Assembly (NCBI RefSeq): GCF_017309585.1
Contig: NZ_CP071321.1
Coordinates: 806,001 to 870,000, forward strand
Direction: 5' to 3'
Source of the DNA: Nitrogeniibacter aestuarii
GTDB taxonomy: Bacteria > Pseudomonadota > Gammaproteobacteria > Burkholderiales > Rhodocyclaceae
Length of the DNA: 64,000 bases
Below, in pieces: positions 52,602 to 60,214 of this stretch. A model generated the notes under the pieces. The model had not been told where the DNA came from. It made no database searches and saw only the letters and a program-made list of their open reading frames with translations. Numbering within the stretch: position 1 is the stretch's first letter; each line of letters begins with the position of its first letter. Made by a program: the position numbers and the translations under genes.

Positions 52602-53705
52602 ATGGCTAAAGGAATGATTCTCGCTGCGGGCAAGGGCACACGTGTCCGCCCGTTGACTTCGCAACTGCCCAAACCCATGGTGCCGATTCTGGGTAAGCCG
52701 GTGATGGAGTACCTCATTGAGCATCTCGCGCGTTACGGGATCAAGGACATCATGGTCAACGTGGCTTTCAATCACTGGAAGATTGAAAATTACTTTGGTG
52801 ATGGCCGACGTTGGGGCGTGAACATTGGCTACTCCTTCGAGGGGCAGCGTGACCATGGTGAGATCGTCTCGAAGGCGGTCGGCTCGGCTGGAGCGTTGCG
52901 CAAGATTCAGGATTTTGGCGGGTTTTTCGACGACACGACGCTGGTCATGTGCGGCGATGCGGTGGTCGATCTGGACATCGGGGCAGCCCTGCACGAACAC
53001 AAGACCAAAGGCGCCAAGGCGAGCGTGGTCACGCTCGATGTGCCGCGCGAGCAGGTCGTCAACTATGGCGTGGTGGTCACCGACAACGATGACCGTGTCA
53101 CGTCCTTCCAGGAGAAGCCTCAACCGGATGAGGCCCTGTCGACGCTCGCCAGTACGGGGATTTACATTCTCGAGCCCGAAGTGATCGACATGGTGCCTCC
53201 AGACACCGAATATGACATTGGTTCTGAGTTGTTCCCCAAGCTGGTCGAAGAGGGCGTGCCCTTCTTTGCGCAAAGCCGTTTCTTCAACTGGATCGATATC
53301 GGTCGCCTCTCGGACTACTGGGAGGTCTCCCAGCGCGTGTTGCGCGGCGAGGTGGCTCAGATGGATATGCCTGGGAAGGAAGTGAAACCGGGCGTCTGGG
53401 TGGGGCTCAACACATCAATTGCCTGGGACAGTGTGCAGATTGTCGGGCCTGTTTTTGTGGGGTCGGGCGTCCGTATTGAACCGGGGGTGTCTATCATCGG
53501 GCCAACCTGGATTGGGCATGGTTCTCACGTGAGGGCCGGTTCGCGCGTTGAGCGATGCATTCTTCAGGAGTACACGCGTGTGGGCGAGGGGCAGCGTTTC
53601 TCGGAGTTGATCGTGTCGCCCAAGTTCTGCGTGGATCGCTCCGGTGTCGCCCACTATCTGGGTGAGGACGATTGTCCGTACCGCTGGGGGGATGCTCGCG
53701 GGTAA
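52602..53705 (+). CDS. Sugar-phosphate nucleotidyltransferase (mannose-1-P guanylyltransferase-like)
   Basis: This 367-residue protein has a nucleotidyltransferase domain at residues ~4-235, with the signature ILAAGKGTRVRPLTSQLPKPMVPILGKP, a GDAVVDLD metal site and GVVVTDNDDRVTSFQEKP. A left-handed beta-helix follows at ~265-340 (VWVGLNTSIAWDS ... GPTWIGHGSHVRAGSRV). This two-domain form is typical of GDP-mannose pyrophosphorylase-like and glucose-1-P transferases, so it likely makes a sugar donor for the glycosyltransferases upstream; the nucleotide cannot be fixed. AAGGAAAAC precedes the ATG. A terminator follows, separating it from rfbB. Confidence 0.83.
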   Translation: MAKGMILAAGKGTRVRPLTSQLPKPMVPILGKPVMEYLIEHLARYGIKDIMVNVAFNHWKIENYFGDGRRWGVNIGYSFEGQRDHGEIVSKAVGSAGALRKIQDFGGFFDDTTLVMCGDAVVDLDIGAALHEHKTKGAKASVVTLDVPREQVVNYGVVVTDNDDRVTSFQEKPQPDEALSTLASTGIYILEPEVIDMVPPDTEYDIGSELFPKLVEEGVPFFAQSRFFNWIDIGRLSDYWEVSQRVLRGEVAQMDMPGKEVKPGVWVGLNTSIAWDSVQIVGPVFVGSGVRIEPGVSIIGPTWIGHGSHVRAGSRVERCILQEYTRVGEGQRFSELIVSPKFCVDRSGVAHYLGEDDCPYRWGDARG

Positions 53706-53727
53706 ACTGAGCCTGCGGCTGAAACAA

Positions 53728-53749
53728 GGTCGGCTATGCCGGCCTTTTT
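53728..53749 (+). terminator. Rho-independent terminator after the nucleotidyltransferase gene
   Basis: GGTCGGC (53728-53734), loop TAT, GCCGGCC (53738-53744) form a 7-bp stem with one G-U pair, followed by five T residues. Confidence 0.75.
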
Positions 53750-53751
53750 CT

Positions 53752-53782
53752 TTGAACGGGGGTGGTGTCGAGTTGGTAAAAT
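53752..53782 (+). promoter_or_regulatory. Candidate promoter for rfbBACD
   Basis: TTGAAC (53752-53757) and TAAAAT (53777-53782) are separated by 19 bases, directly after the upstream terminator and 41 bases before the rfbB GTG. The spacing is wider than ideal. Confidence 0.4.
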
Positions 53783-53822
53783 CCCGCGGGCAGCAATAAA
53801 TGACTAAAAGAAGGGCGCTTGC

Positions 53823-54878
53823 GTGATTCTCGTGACCGGTGGTGCCGGCTTCATCGGAGCCAATTTTGTCCTCGACTGGATCGCTGAAACGGGCGAGCCG
53901 GTGGTCAACCTCGATAAATTGACTTATGCCGGTAACCTCGAGACGCTCAAGTCGCTCGCGGGTGATGGGCGCCATATCTTCGTGCAGGGTGACATCTGCG
54001 ATCGAGCGCTCGTCGATCAATTGCTCGCTACGCATCAGCCCCGCGCCATTGTCCATTTCGCAGCCGAGAGCCATGTGGATCGATCCATACATGGCCCGGG
54101 CGAATTCGTGCGGACCAATGTGGAAGGCACGTTCACCCTGCTAGAGGCGGCGCGGGCCTACTGGGGGGGGCTTGACGAGGCTGCAAAGGCGGATTTCCGT
54201 TTCCTGCATGTGAGCACCGACGAGGTCTATGGTTCCTTGGCCGCCGAGGCGCCTGCCTTCACGGAGACGCATCCGTACGAACCCAACAGCCCGTATTCAG
54301 CAAGCAAAGCGGCCAGCGACCATCTGGTGCGCGCCTGGCACCACACCTATGGTCTGCCGGTGCTCACCACCAATTGCTCGAACAACTATGGTCCATATCA
54401 GTTTCCGGAGAAGCTGATTCCGCTCATGATCGTCAATGCTTTGGCCGGAAAGACGCTTCCTATCTACGGCGATGGCATGAACGTGCGCGACTGGCTGTAC
54501 GTCAAAGATCATTGCAGTGCCATTCGGGCTGTCCTGGCCGACGGTCGCCTCGGCGAGACCTACAACGTCGGCGGCTGGAACGAGATGCCCAATCTGGACA
54601 TCGTGAAGACGATTTGCGCGATTCTCGATGACATGCGTCCTGGCGCGGCCAGCTACGCTGAACAGATCACGTACGTGAAGGATCGCCCGGGGCACGACCG
54701 TCGCTACGCGATTGATGCGCGCAAGATTGAGTGTGAGCTGGGCTGGAAACCGGCAGAGACATTCGAGACCGGTATTCGCAAGACGGTGCAGTGGTTTCTC
54801 GACAACGAAACGTGGATTGCCAACGTCCAGAGCGGTGCCTACCGTGACTGGGTTTCCACGAACTACGCTGATCGATAA
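53823..54878 (+). CDS. rfbB: dTDP-glucose 4,6-dehydratase RfbB
   Basis: This 351-residue extended short-chain dehydrogenase performs the second step of dTDP-L-rhamnose synthesis. It shows the NAD-binding VTGGAGFIGANFVLDW, HFAAESHVDRSIHGP, the catalytic YSASKAASDHLVRAWHHTYGLPV (YxxxK) and the dehydratase residues in VSTDEVYGSL. The start is GTG at 53823; no earlier in-frame start precedes the Rossmann strand. It is first of the gene order B-A-C-D; rfbA begins 11 bases after its stop. Confidence 0.95.
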   Translation: MILVTGGAGFIGANFVLDWIAETGEPVVNLDKLTYAGNLETLKSLAGDGRHIFVQGDICDRALVDQLLATHQPRAIVHFAAESHVDRSIHGPGEFVRTNVEGTFTLLEAARAYWGGLDEAAKADFRFLHVSTDEVYGSLAAEAPAFTETHPYEPNSPYSASKAASDHLVRAWHHTYGLPVLTTNCSNNYGPYQFPEKLIPLMIVNALAGKTLPIYGDGMNVRDWLYVKDHCSAIRAVLADGRLGETYNVGGWNEMPNLDIVKTICAILDDMRPGAASYAEQITYVKDRPGHDRRYAIDARKIECELGWKPAETFETGIRKTVQWFLDNETWIANVQSGAYRDWVSTNYADR

Positions 54879-54889
54879 GGGAGCACGGC

Positions 54890-55783
54890 ATGGCACACGC
54901 AAGTGCCCGCAAGGGCATCATTCTCGCCGGTGGCACCAGTACGCGGCTGCATCCGGCGACGCTGGCGGTCTCGAAGCAGCTGATTCCGGTTTACGACAAG
55001 CCGATGATCTACTACCCCCTGAGCACGCTCATGCTGACGGGTATCCGCGACATCCTCATCATTTCCACCCCGCTGGACACCCCCCGGTTCGAGCAGTTGC
55101 TCGGTGACGGCAGACAGTGGGGCCTCAATCTCAGCTATGAAGTCCAGCCCAGCCCGGATGGCCTCGCTCAGGCATTCATCATCGGGGCGGATTTCGTGGG
55201 CGATAGCCCCTGCGCGCTGGTGCTGGGTGACAACCTCTTTTATGGGCATAACTTTGCCAAAGGCCTGACGGCTGCCGATGCCTCGTCGGTGGGTGCGACC
55301 GTGTTCGCCTATCCGGTGCACGATCCCGAGCGTTACGGTGTGGTCGAATTCGACGAAGCCGGTCGTGCGGTCAGCCTGGAAGAAAAGCCGGCGAAACCCA
55401 AGAGCCGTTATGCGGTGACCGGGTTGTACTTCTACGATGCGTCGGTGGTCGAGATTGCCAAAGGGCTCAAGCCGAGCCCGCGTGGTGAACTGGAGATCAC
55501 GGACGTCAACAAACACTATCTGGAGCAGGGCAGGCTCGATGTTCAGGTGATGGGCCGAGGACATGCATGGCTCGATACCGGTACCCACGAAAGCCTGATC
55601 GAAGCGGGTCTTTTCATCCAGACCATCGAGAAGCGCCAAGGACTCAAGGTGGGGTGCCCAGAAGAGATCGCGTGGCGTCGCGGCTGGATCTCCAATGACC
55701 AACTTGCCGACTTGGCCAAGCCGCTGACCAAGAACGACTACGGTAAGTATCTGCAGCGCATCCTCGAAGAGCGGGTGTTCTGA
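54890..55783 (+). CDS. rfbA: Glucose-1-phosphate thymidylyltransferase RfbA
   Basis: This 297-residue enzyme makes dTDP-glucose from dTTP and glucose-1-phosphate. The signature GIILAGGTSTRLHPATLAVSKQLIPVYDKPMIYYPLSTL is complete. LVLGDNLFYGHNF carries the metal-binding Asp, and VEFDEAGRAVSLEEKP is also present. The length equals E. coli RmlA. The last base overlaps the first base of rfbC. Confidence 0.96.
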   Translation: MAHASARKGIILAGGTSTRLHPATLAVSKQLIPVYDKPMIYYPLSTLMLTGIRDILIISTPLDTPRFEQLLGDGRQWGLNLSYEVQPSPDGLAQAFIIGADFVGDSPCALVLGDNLFYGHNFAKGLTAADASSVGATVFAYPVHDPERYGVVEFDEAGRAVSLEEKPAKPKSRYAVTGLYFYDASVVEIAKGLKPSPRGELEITDVNKHYLEQGRLDVQVMGRGHAWLDTGTHESLIEAGLFIQTIEKRQGLKVGCPEEIAWRRGWISNDQLADLAKPLTKNDYGKYLQRILEERVF

Positions 55784-56328
55784 TGAAGGTGATCGATACC
55801 GATATCGATGCAGTCAAGATCATCGAGCCGGACGTGTTCGGCGATTCGCGCGGTTTCTTCCTCGAGAGCTTCAACGCAAAGCGTTTTGCCGAGGCAACTG
55901 GGGTGGAACTGCCCTTTGTTCAGGACAATCACTCGCGCAGTCAGCGGGGTGTCTTGCGCGGCTTGCACTATCAGATCAAACAAGCGCAGGGAAAACTGGT
56001 GCGCGTAGTGCGTGGTTCGGTGTTCGATGTTGCTGTCGACCTGCGCCGTAGCTCGTCCACGTACGGCGCTTGGGTCGGCGTAGAGCTGACTGAAGACAAC
56101 AACCGCCAGTTGTGGGTGCCGCCGGGCTTTGCTCATGGTTTTCTGGTGATGTCGGCCTCGGCGGACTTCCTGTACAAGACCACTGACTACTACGCGCCCG
56201 AGCATGAGCGGAGCATTCTCTGGAACGATCCGGCCCTGGGCATTGAGTGGCCGCTGAATGGCGAACCGATGCTGTCTGGCAAGGACAAGGCCGGTATATT
56301 GCTCAAGGACGCTGAGGTCTACGAATGA
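55783..56328 (+). CDS. rfbC: dTDP-4-dehydrorhamnose 3,5-epimerase RfbC
   Basis: This 181-residue cupin-type epimerase shows FLESFNAKRF, FVQDNHSRSQRGVLRGLHYQ (with the catalytic His), VRGSVFDVAVDLRRSS and the closing PPGFAHGFLVMS. It inverts C3 and C5 of the 4-keto sugar. It is coupled by overlap to rfbA at its start and to rfbD at its end (4 bases). Confidence 0.96.
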   Translation: MKVIDTDIDAVKIIEPDVFGDSRGFFLESFNAKRFAEATGVELPFVQDNHSRSQRGVLRGLHYQIKQAQGKLVRVVRGSVFDVAVDLRRSSSTYGAWVGVELTEDNNRQLWVPPGFAHGFLVMSASADFLYKTTDYYAPEHERSILWNDPALGIEWPLNGEPMLSGKDKAGILLKDAEVYE

Positions 56329-57221
56329 AGCTGCTCGTGACCGGGGGCAACGGCCAGGTGGGCTGGGAGCTGGCCCGAAGCCTCATGCCCCTGGGTGAGG
56401 TTATTGCGCTTGACCGCAACGCATGCGACCTCTCAAAGCCAGACACCATAGCCGGCGTGGTCAGCGCCCATCAACCCGATGTGATCGTTAACGCGGCAGC
56501 GTACACCGCTGTGGACAAGGCAGAATCCGAGCCCGAGCTGGCTCATGCCATCAACGCGACAGCGGTCGGGGAGCTGGCGGTGGCCGCGCGCCAGGCGGGC
56601 GCGCTGCTCGTTCACTACTCGACCGATTATGTGTTTGACGGCACAAAGGCGGGTGCCTATCTGGAAACCGACCCCACTGCGCCAGTCAATGAGTACGGCC
56701 GCTCCAAGCTGGCAGGAGAGCGCGCGATCGAAGAGAGCGGATGTGATGCGCTGATTCTGCGCACGACGTGGGTCTATGCGGCGCGAGGCAAGAACTTCGT
56801 GGCCACGATGTTGCGACTGTTTGCCGAGCGCGAGGCGCTCACGGTGGTGGCCGATCAGTACGGTGCGCCCACATGGGCGCGCAATATCGCCGACGCCACT
56901 GCACACCTGGTGCGTTGGGCTGATGAGCGGCGTGGTGGTGCGGAGCCCGTGTTCCGGCGTTACAACCTGTGTTCGGCGGGGCGCACTTCCTGGCATGGCT
57001 TTGCCGAAGAAATTCGCGCCCAAGCCAGGGCGCAATGGCCGGAACGCGCGTGGGCGGTGAAGTCGATTTCGCCGATCCCGAGTTCGGACTATCCGGTACC
57101 CGCCCCTCGGCCAGCGAACTCGTCGCTCGATAATTTTGCACTGCACAATGAAACCGGGATTACAATGCCCCACTGGAAGGTTGCGCTCGCAGCCTGTCTG
57201 GCGGAGATGGCAAACCAGTGA
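56325..57221 (+). CDS. rfbD: dTDP-4-dehydrorhamnose reductase RfbD
   Basis: This 298-residue Rossmann reductase finishes dTDP-L-rhamnose. It has LLVTGGNGQVGWELARSL, VIVNAAAYTAVDKAESEPE, HYSTDYVFDG, YGRSKLAGERAI (YxxxK) and the C-terminal RPANSSLDN block. The stop is overlapped by the GTG of the small gene that follows, so that gene is translated from the same message. Its presence completes a rhamnose donor pathway for the exopolysaccharide. Confidence 0.95.
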   Translation: MKLLVTGGNGQVGWELARSLMPLGEVIALDRNACDLSKPDTIAGVVSAHQPDVIVNAAAYTAVDKAESEPELAHAINATAVGELAVAARQAGALLVHYSTDYVFDGTKAGAYLETDPTAPVNEYGRSKLAGERAIEESGCDALILRTTWVYAARGKNFVATMLRLFAEREALTVVADQYGAPTWARNIADATAHLVRWADERRGGAEPVFRRYNLCSAGRTSWHGFAEEIRAQARAQWPERAWAVKSISPIPSSDYPVPAPRPANSSLDNFALHNETGITMPHWKVALAACLAEMANQ

Positions 57222-57562
57222 GCGGTTTCGAGAATTTTGCGCAGGAAGCCCGCGATATAGAGCGTGCGCTTGAGATGCATGGCATTGCAATGGGCATCGA
57301 CTGGAACGACACGGCCTCGGTTCGTTGTCTCGCGGCCGAGGCGCTCAAGAGCCAACCGGCAACCACCAAGGCGCTGGTGCTCTCCAAAGACCCGGCCACA
57401 CGAGCCAAGGGCGAAATCTTTGCCCTCTCCAATCTCATGCTGAAAATCATGGCCGAGAGCGCGGGGATCGGGGTTCACACCCACGGCGGATGCGCCTGGA
57501 AATCCTTCGCTCGAGCCTTGTACGCGATCACTGAAACAAAATCACGCACAGCACCGAAGTGA
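57218..57562 (+). CDS. Small conserved-looking protein coupled to rfbD, function unknown
   Basis: This 114-residue, cytoplasmic, mostly helical protein has no membrane segment or signal peptide. It begins at a GTG (57218) inside the rfbD stop (GTGA overlap), which implies translational coupling and supports it being a real gene. Features include FENFAQEARDIERALEMHGI, a TTKALVLSKDPATRAKGEIF middle and GIGVHTHGGCAWKSFARALY near the end, with one Cys and two close His. I do not recognise the family. Being next to the rhamnose genes suggests, but does not show, a related role. Confidence 0.6.
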   Translation: MSGFENFAQEARDIERALEMHGIAMGIDWNDTASVRCLAAEALKSQPATTKALVLSKDPATRAKGEIFALSNLMLKIMAESAGIGVHTHGGCAWKSFARALYAITETKSRTAPK

Positions 57563-57629
57563 TCTGTTACATATCTGTCATTATTTAAACGTCATAACAT
57601 GAGATCTCCAAACTCAAGGAGATTGAAGA

Positions 57630-58367
57630 ATGACTTTCCCGTTTCGTGCCGGTATCACGCTGGCTGCACTTGTGTCCTCAACGGCGGTCATGGCCGCTCC
57701 CTCTGTCGGCGATCTGGCGTTTACTGCGGTCAATGCCGATGAGGATGGATTTGCGCTGACAAGCTTCGTGGATCTGGCGGCTGGCGAACAGCTCTATTTC
57801 ACCGACCGTGAGTGGAACGGCGCACTTCCAGGCGCTGGCGGCGCTTTCCTGACGGGCGAGGGCGTGCTGAGCTGGACATTGGACGCCAATGTGGCGGCGG
57901 GCGAAGTGATCCGCTTTGCCTCGGTCAATAGTGCGACGAGTTTGTGGTCGTCCGTCGGCGATTTGGGAAGGTCCGGGAGCTTTTCCCTGGCAGCGCTCAC
58001 CGATTCAGTTACGCTGTACCTTGATCAGGCAGGCGTCATCACACCTTTGGCCGCCATTGGCTGGGGCGGGTTCGTTCCATCGCCGGGTGCCGGCCTTGAC
58101 GGTGCTGTCGTCAATCTGGACGGGCGTGTGGACTTTGCTGAGTACGTGGGGCCGCGCAGTGGTGAAACGACGCTTGAGGCTTACCGCACGTCGTTGCTCG
58201 ACACGTCTCAGTGGATTGTCCGCAAGGAGACCATCGAAACCAACACGGCGCCCTATCTGGGTGGCTTCACTGTGACTGCGCCGGTGCCTGAGCCCGAAAC
58301 CTATGCCATGATGCTGGCGGGCCTGGGCATGATCGGGACCATGGTCAAACGCCGACGCAAGTGCTGA
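57630..58367 (+). CDS. PEP-CTERM sorted surface protein
   Basis: This 245-residue exported protein has a signal peptide (MTFPFRAGITLAALVSSTAVMAA), a body resembling the lamin-tail-like modules seen in some PEP-CTERM proteins (VGDLAFTAVNADEDGFALTS ... LYFTDREWNG), and a C-terminal sorting signal at residues 219-245: VPEPETYAMMLAGLGMIG, then KRRRK. It is a probable exosortase client; AAGGAG sits upstream of the ATG. The function of the body is unknown. Confidence 0.85.
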   Translation: MTFPFRAGITLAALVSSTAVMAAPSVGDLAFTAVNADEDGFALTSFVDLAAGEQLYFTDREWNGALPGAGGAFLTGEGVLSWTLDANVAAGEVIRFASVNSATSLWSSVGDLGRSGSFSLAALTDSVTLYLDQAGVITPLAAIGWGGFVPSPGAGLDGAVVNLDGRVDFAEYVGPRSGETTLEAYRTSLLDTSQWIVRKETIETNTAPYLGGFTVTAPVPEPETYAMMLAGLGMIGTMVKRRRKC

Positions 58368-58390
58368 GATTCAATGCATTCTGAAACGAC

Positions 58391-58414
58391 AAAGGCGCCT
58401 TCACAGGCGCCTTT
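58391..58414. terminator. Hairpin between the converging PEP-CTERM and lysA genes
   Basis: AAAGGCGCC (58391-58399), loop TTCACA, GGCGCCTTT (58406-58414) form a perfect 9-bp stem. The T tract is short on both strands, so termination may be partial, but its place between two converging genes fits a shared terminator. Confidence 0.6.
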
Positions 58415-58434
58415 GCCGTTGCGTCCGGTTGGCC

Positions 58435-59691
58435 TCAGGGCAGGCGCTGCTCGTTGGCGAACAGGTCTTCGACACGCTCGCGAGCGCGGATGGGGTGGCA
58501 ACGATCTCCGTCGACCATGACCTCGGCCGCGCGCGGTCGCGTATTGTAGTTCGACGCCATGGTCATGCCATACGCCCCGGCCGACAGGATGGCAAGCAGA
58601 TCACCTGCGCGGACAGCAAGCTTGCGGTCTCGAGCGAGGAAGTCGCCGCTCTCACAGATCGGCCCCACCACGTCGTACACATCGGCCGTCACATCACTTT
58701 TCTCGACTTCGACGACGGCATGATAGGCGTCATACAGTGCCGGTCGGGCAAGGTCGTTCATGGCCGCGTCGACGATAGCAAAGTGCTTTTCCTCACCATG
58801 CTTGAGAAACTCGACTCGCGTAAGCAAGAGCCCGGCATTGCCAACGAGTGAGCGACCTGGTTCCAGATGGATGGCTTCCGGACGGTCTTTCAAGACCTCA
58901 AGCACCGGTGCCAGGAATGCATCGGCGTGCGGCGCTGATTCATCTTCGTAGCGGATGCCCATCCCGCCCCCGATATCGATGTGATGCAACTCGATGCCGG
59001 CGTCGTTGATCTGTTCGACCAGCGCGAGCACCCGTTCTGCGGCTTCGGCCACTGGCGCGGCATCGAGCAACTGTGAGCCAATATGCGAGGCAATGCCGTG
59101 AATGGCGATGCCCGGCGTTTGGGCCGCGCGACGATACAGCGAGAGTGCATCGTCGTAGGCCACACCGAACTTGTTGGCCTTCAGACCGGTCGAGATGTAG
59201 GGGTGGGTCTTGGGGTCCACATCCGGGTTGACGCGAAACGCGATCGGCGCCACCTTGCCCATGGTCGCGGCGGTCTCTCCGAGCCGCACGAGTTCTTCGG
59301 GCGACTCGATATTGAAACAGCCAATGCCAGCCTCAAGTGCCAGGCGCATTTCCGCTTCCGTTTTGCCGACACCCGAGAACACGACCTTGGCCGGGTCGCC
59401 ACCGGCAGCGATGACGCGTTGGAGTTCTCCACCCGAGACGATGTCAAAACCGGCACCAAGACGCGCAAACGCGTCCAGGATGCCGAGGTTGGAGTTGGCC
59501 TTGACGGCATAGCAGATCATTGCCTTGCGACCGGCTAGCGCTGTTTCGTAGGCGCGATAGGCGTCCGTCAGGGCCTTGCGAGAGTACACGTAGGTGGGCG
59601 TGCCGAATTGAGCGGCAATATCGCTCAATGCGACGGATTCAAGCTGGAGCTGATCTGTGCCCGTGAGGGTCGGGATCGGAAACGCGGTCAT
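58435..59691 (-). CDS. lysA: Diaminopimelate decarboxylase LysA
   Basis: This 418-residue PLP enzyme converts meso-diaminopimelate to L-lysine, the last step of the pathway. It is a fold-III decarboxylase with the PLP lysine in MICYAVKANSNLGIL, the HIGSQLLD block, IDIGGGMGIRY, LEPGRSLVGNAG and the CESGDFLARD active-site cysteine. It starts 4 bases inside the stop of the upstream lptM gene, so the two are translated together. Confidence 0.95.
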   Translation of the reverse strand: MTAFPIPTLTGTDQLQLESVALSDIAAQFGTPTYVYSRKALTDAYRAYETALAGRKAMICYAVKANSNLGILDAFARLGAGFDIVSGGELQRVIAAGGDPAKVVFSGVGKTEAEMRLALEAGIGCFNIESPEELVRLGETAATMGKVAPIAFRVNPDVDPKTHPYISTGLKANKFGVAYDDALSLYRRAAQTPGIAIHGIASHIGSQLLDAAPVAEAAERVLALVEQINDAGIELHHIDIGGGMGIRYEDESAPHADAFLAPVLEVLKDRPEAIHLEPGRSLVGNAGLLLTRVEFLKHGEEKHFAIVDAAMNDLARPALYDAYHAVVEVEKSDVTADVYDVVGPICESGDFLARDRKLAVRAGDLLAILSAGAYGMTMASNYNTRPRAAEVMVDGDRCHPIRARERVEDLFANEQRLP

Positions 59692-59834
59692 TTGTTCGGT
59701 TCTTCCTGGGCAGATTTGCTACCATCCGCTGCGCTGATGTCGGGCCGTTCAGGCACAAACAGAGCGCCTTTGATGCCGCATGCACTCAAGCTCAGCACTG
59801 CGGTCAGGATCAGGAGAAGGCGGGTGGAGGTCAT
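59688..59834 (-). CDS. lptM: Small lipoprotein LptM (YifL family)
   Basis: This 48-residue lipoprotein has a signal LLLILTAVLSLSACG with lipobox LSAC, followed by the characteristic GIKGALFVPE (GxKGPLyxP-like) segment. The family, called LptM/YifL, helps the LptD-LptE outer-membrane machine mature. Its location immediately before lysA and opposite cyaY is the usual one. The ATG at 59834 is chosen over the 59885 start, which would lie in the cyaY promoter region. Confidence 0.82.
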   Translation of the reverse strand: MTSTRLLLILTAVLSLSACGIKGALFVPERPDISAADGSKSAQEEPNK

Positions 59835-59884
59835 GGCGGACTCGACGGGAAAAGGGAAAATGCTAGCAGAAACAGGGGGCAGCA

Positions 59885-60208
59885 ATGGATGAGTCAGTAT
59901 TTGTTTCCATGGCGGAAAAAGAACTCGCGCATATCGAAGATGCGCTTGAGCAATGCGGTGTGGACATCGATATCGAACCGCAGCCCGGAGGCATACTGGC
60001 GCTGACGTTCGAGGATGACTCGCAGATCATCATCAATCGCCATGTGGCGGCCCGCGAAATCTGGGTTGCGGCGCGCAGTGGTGGATTCCACTTCCGTCCG
60101 GTCGACGGCGACTGGCGGGACTCGCGTTCGGGCGAAGATCTGTATGTCTTGCTCTCACGCGTGATCAGCGATCAGGCAGGCGAGCCCGTCCGGCTGGAGC
60201 CCGCCTGA
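59885..60208 (+). CDS. cyaY: Iron donor protein CyaY (frataxin homologue)
   Basis: This 107-residue frataxin-like protein regulates iron-sulfur cluster assembly at IscS/IscU. Conserved acidic residues lie in the first helix (EKELAHIEDALEQCGVDIDIE), then GILALTFEDDSQIIINRHVAAREIWVAARSGGFHF and DWRDSRSGEDLYVLLSRVI. The length is typical. Its start is divergent to lptM, 50 bases away, and its stop is only 6 bases from the convergent penicillin-binding protein gene. Confidence 0.93.
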   Translation: MDESVFVSMAEKELAHIEDALEQCGVDIDIEPQPGGILALTFEDDSQIIINRHVAAREIWVAARSGGFHFRPVDGDWRDSRSGEDLYVLLSRVISDQAGEPVRLEPA

Positions 60209-60214
60209 TCGTAC

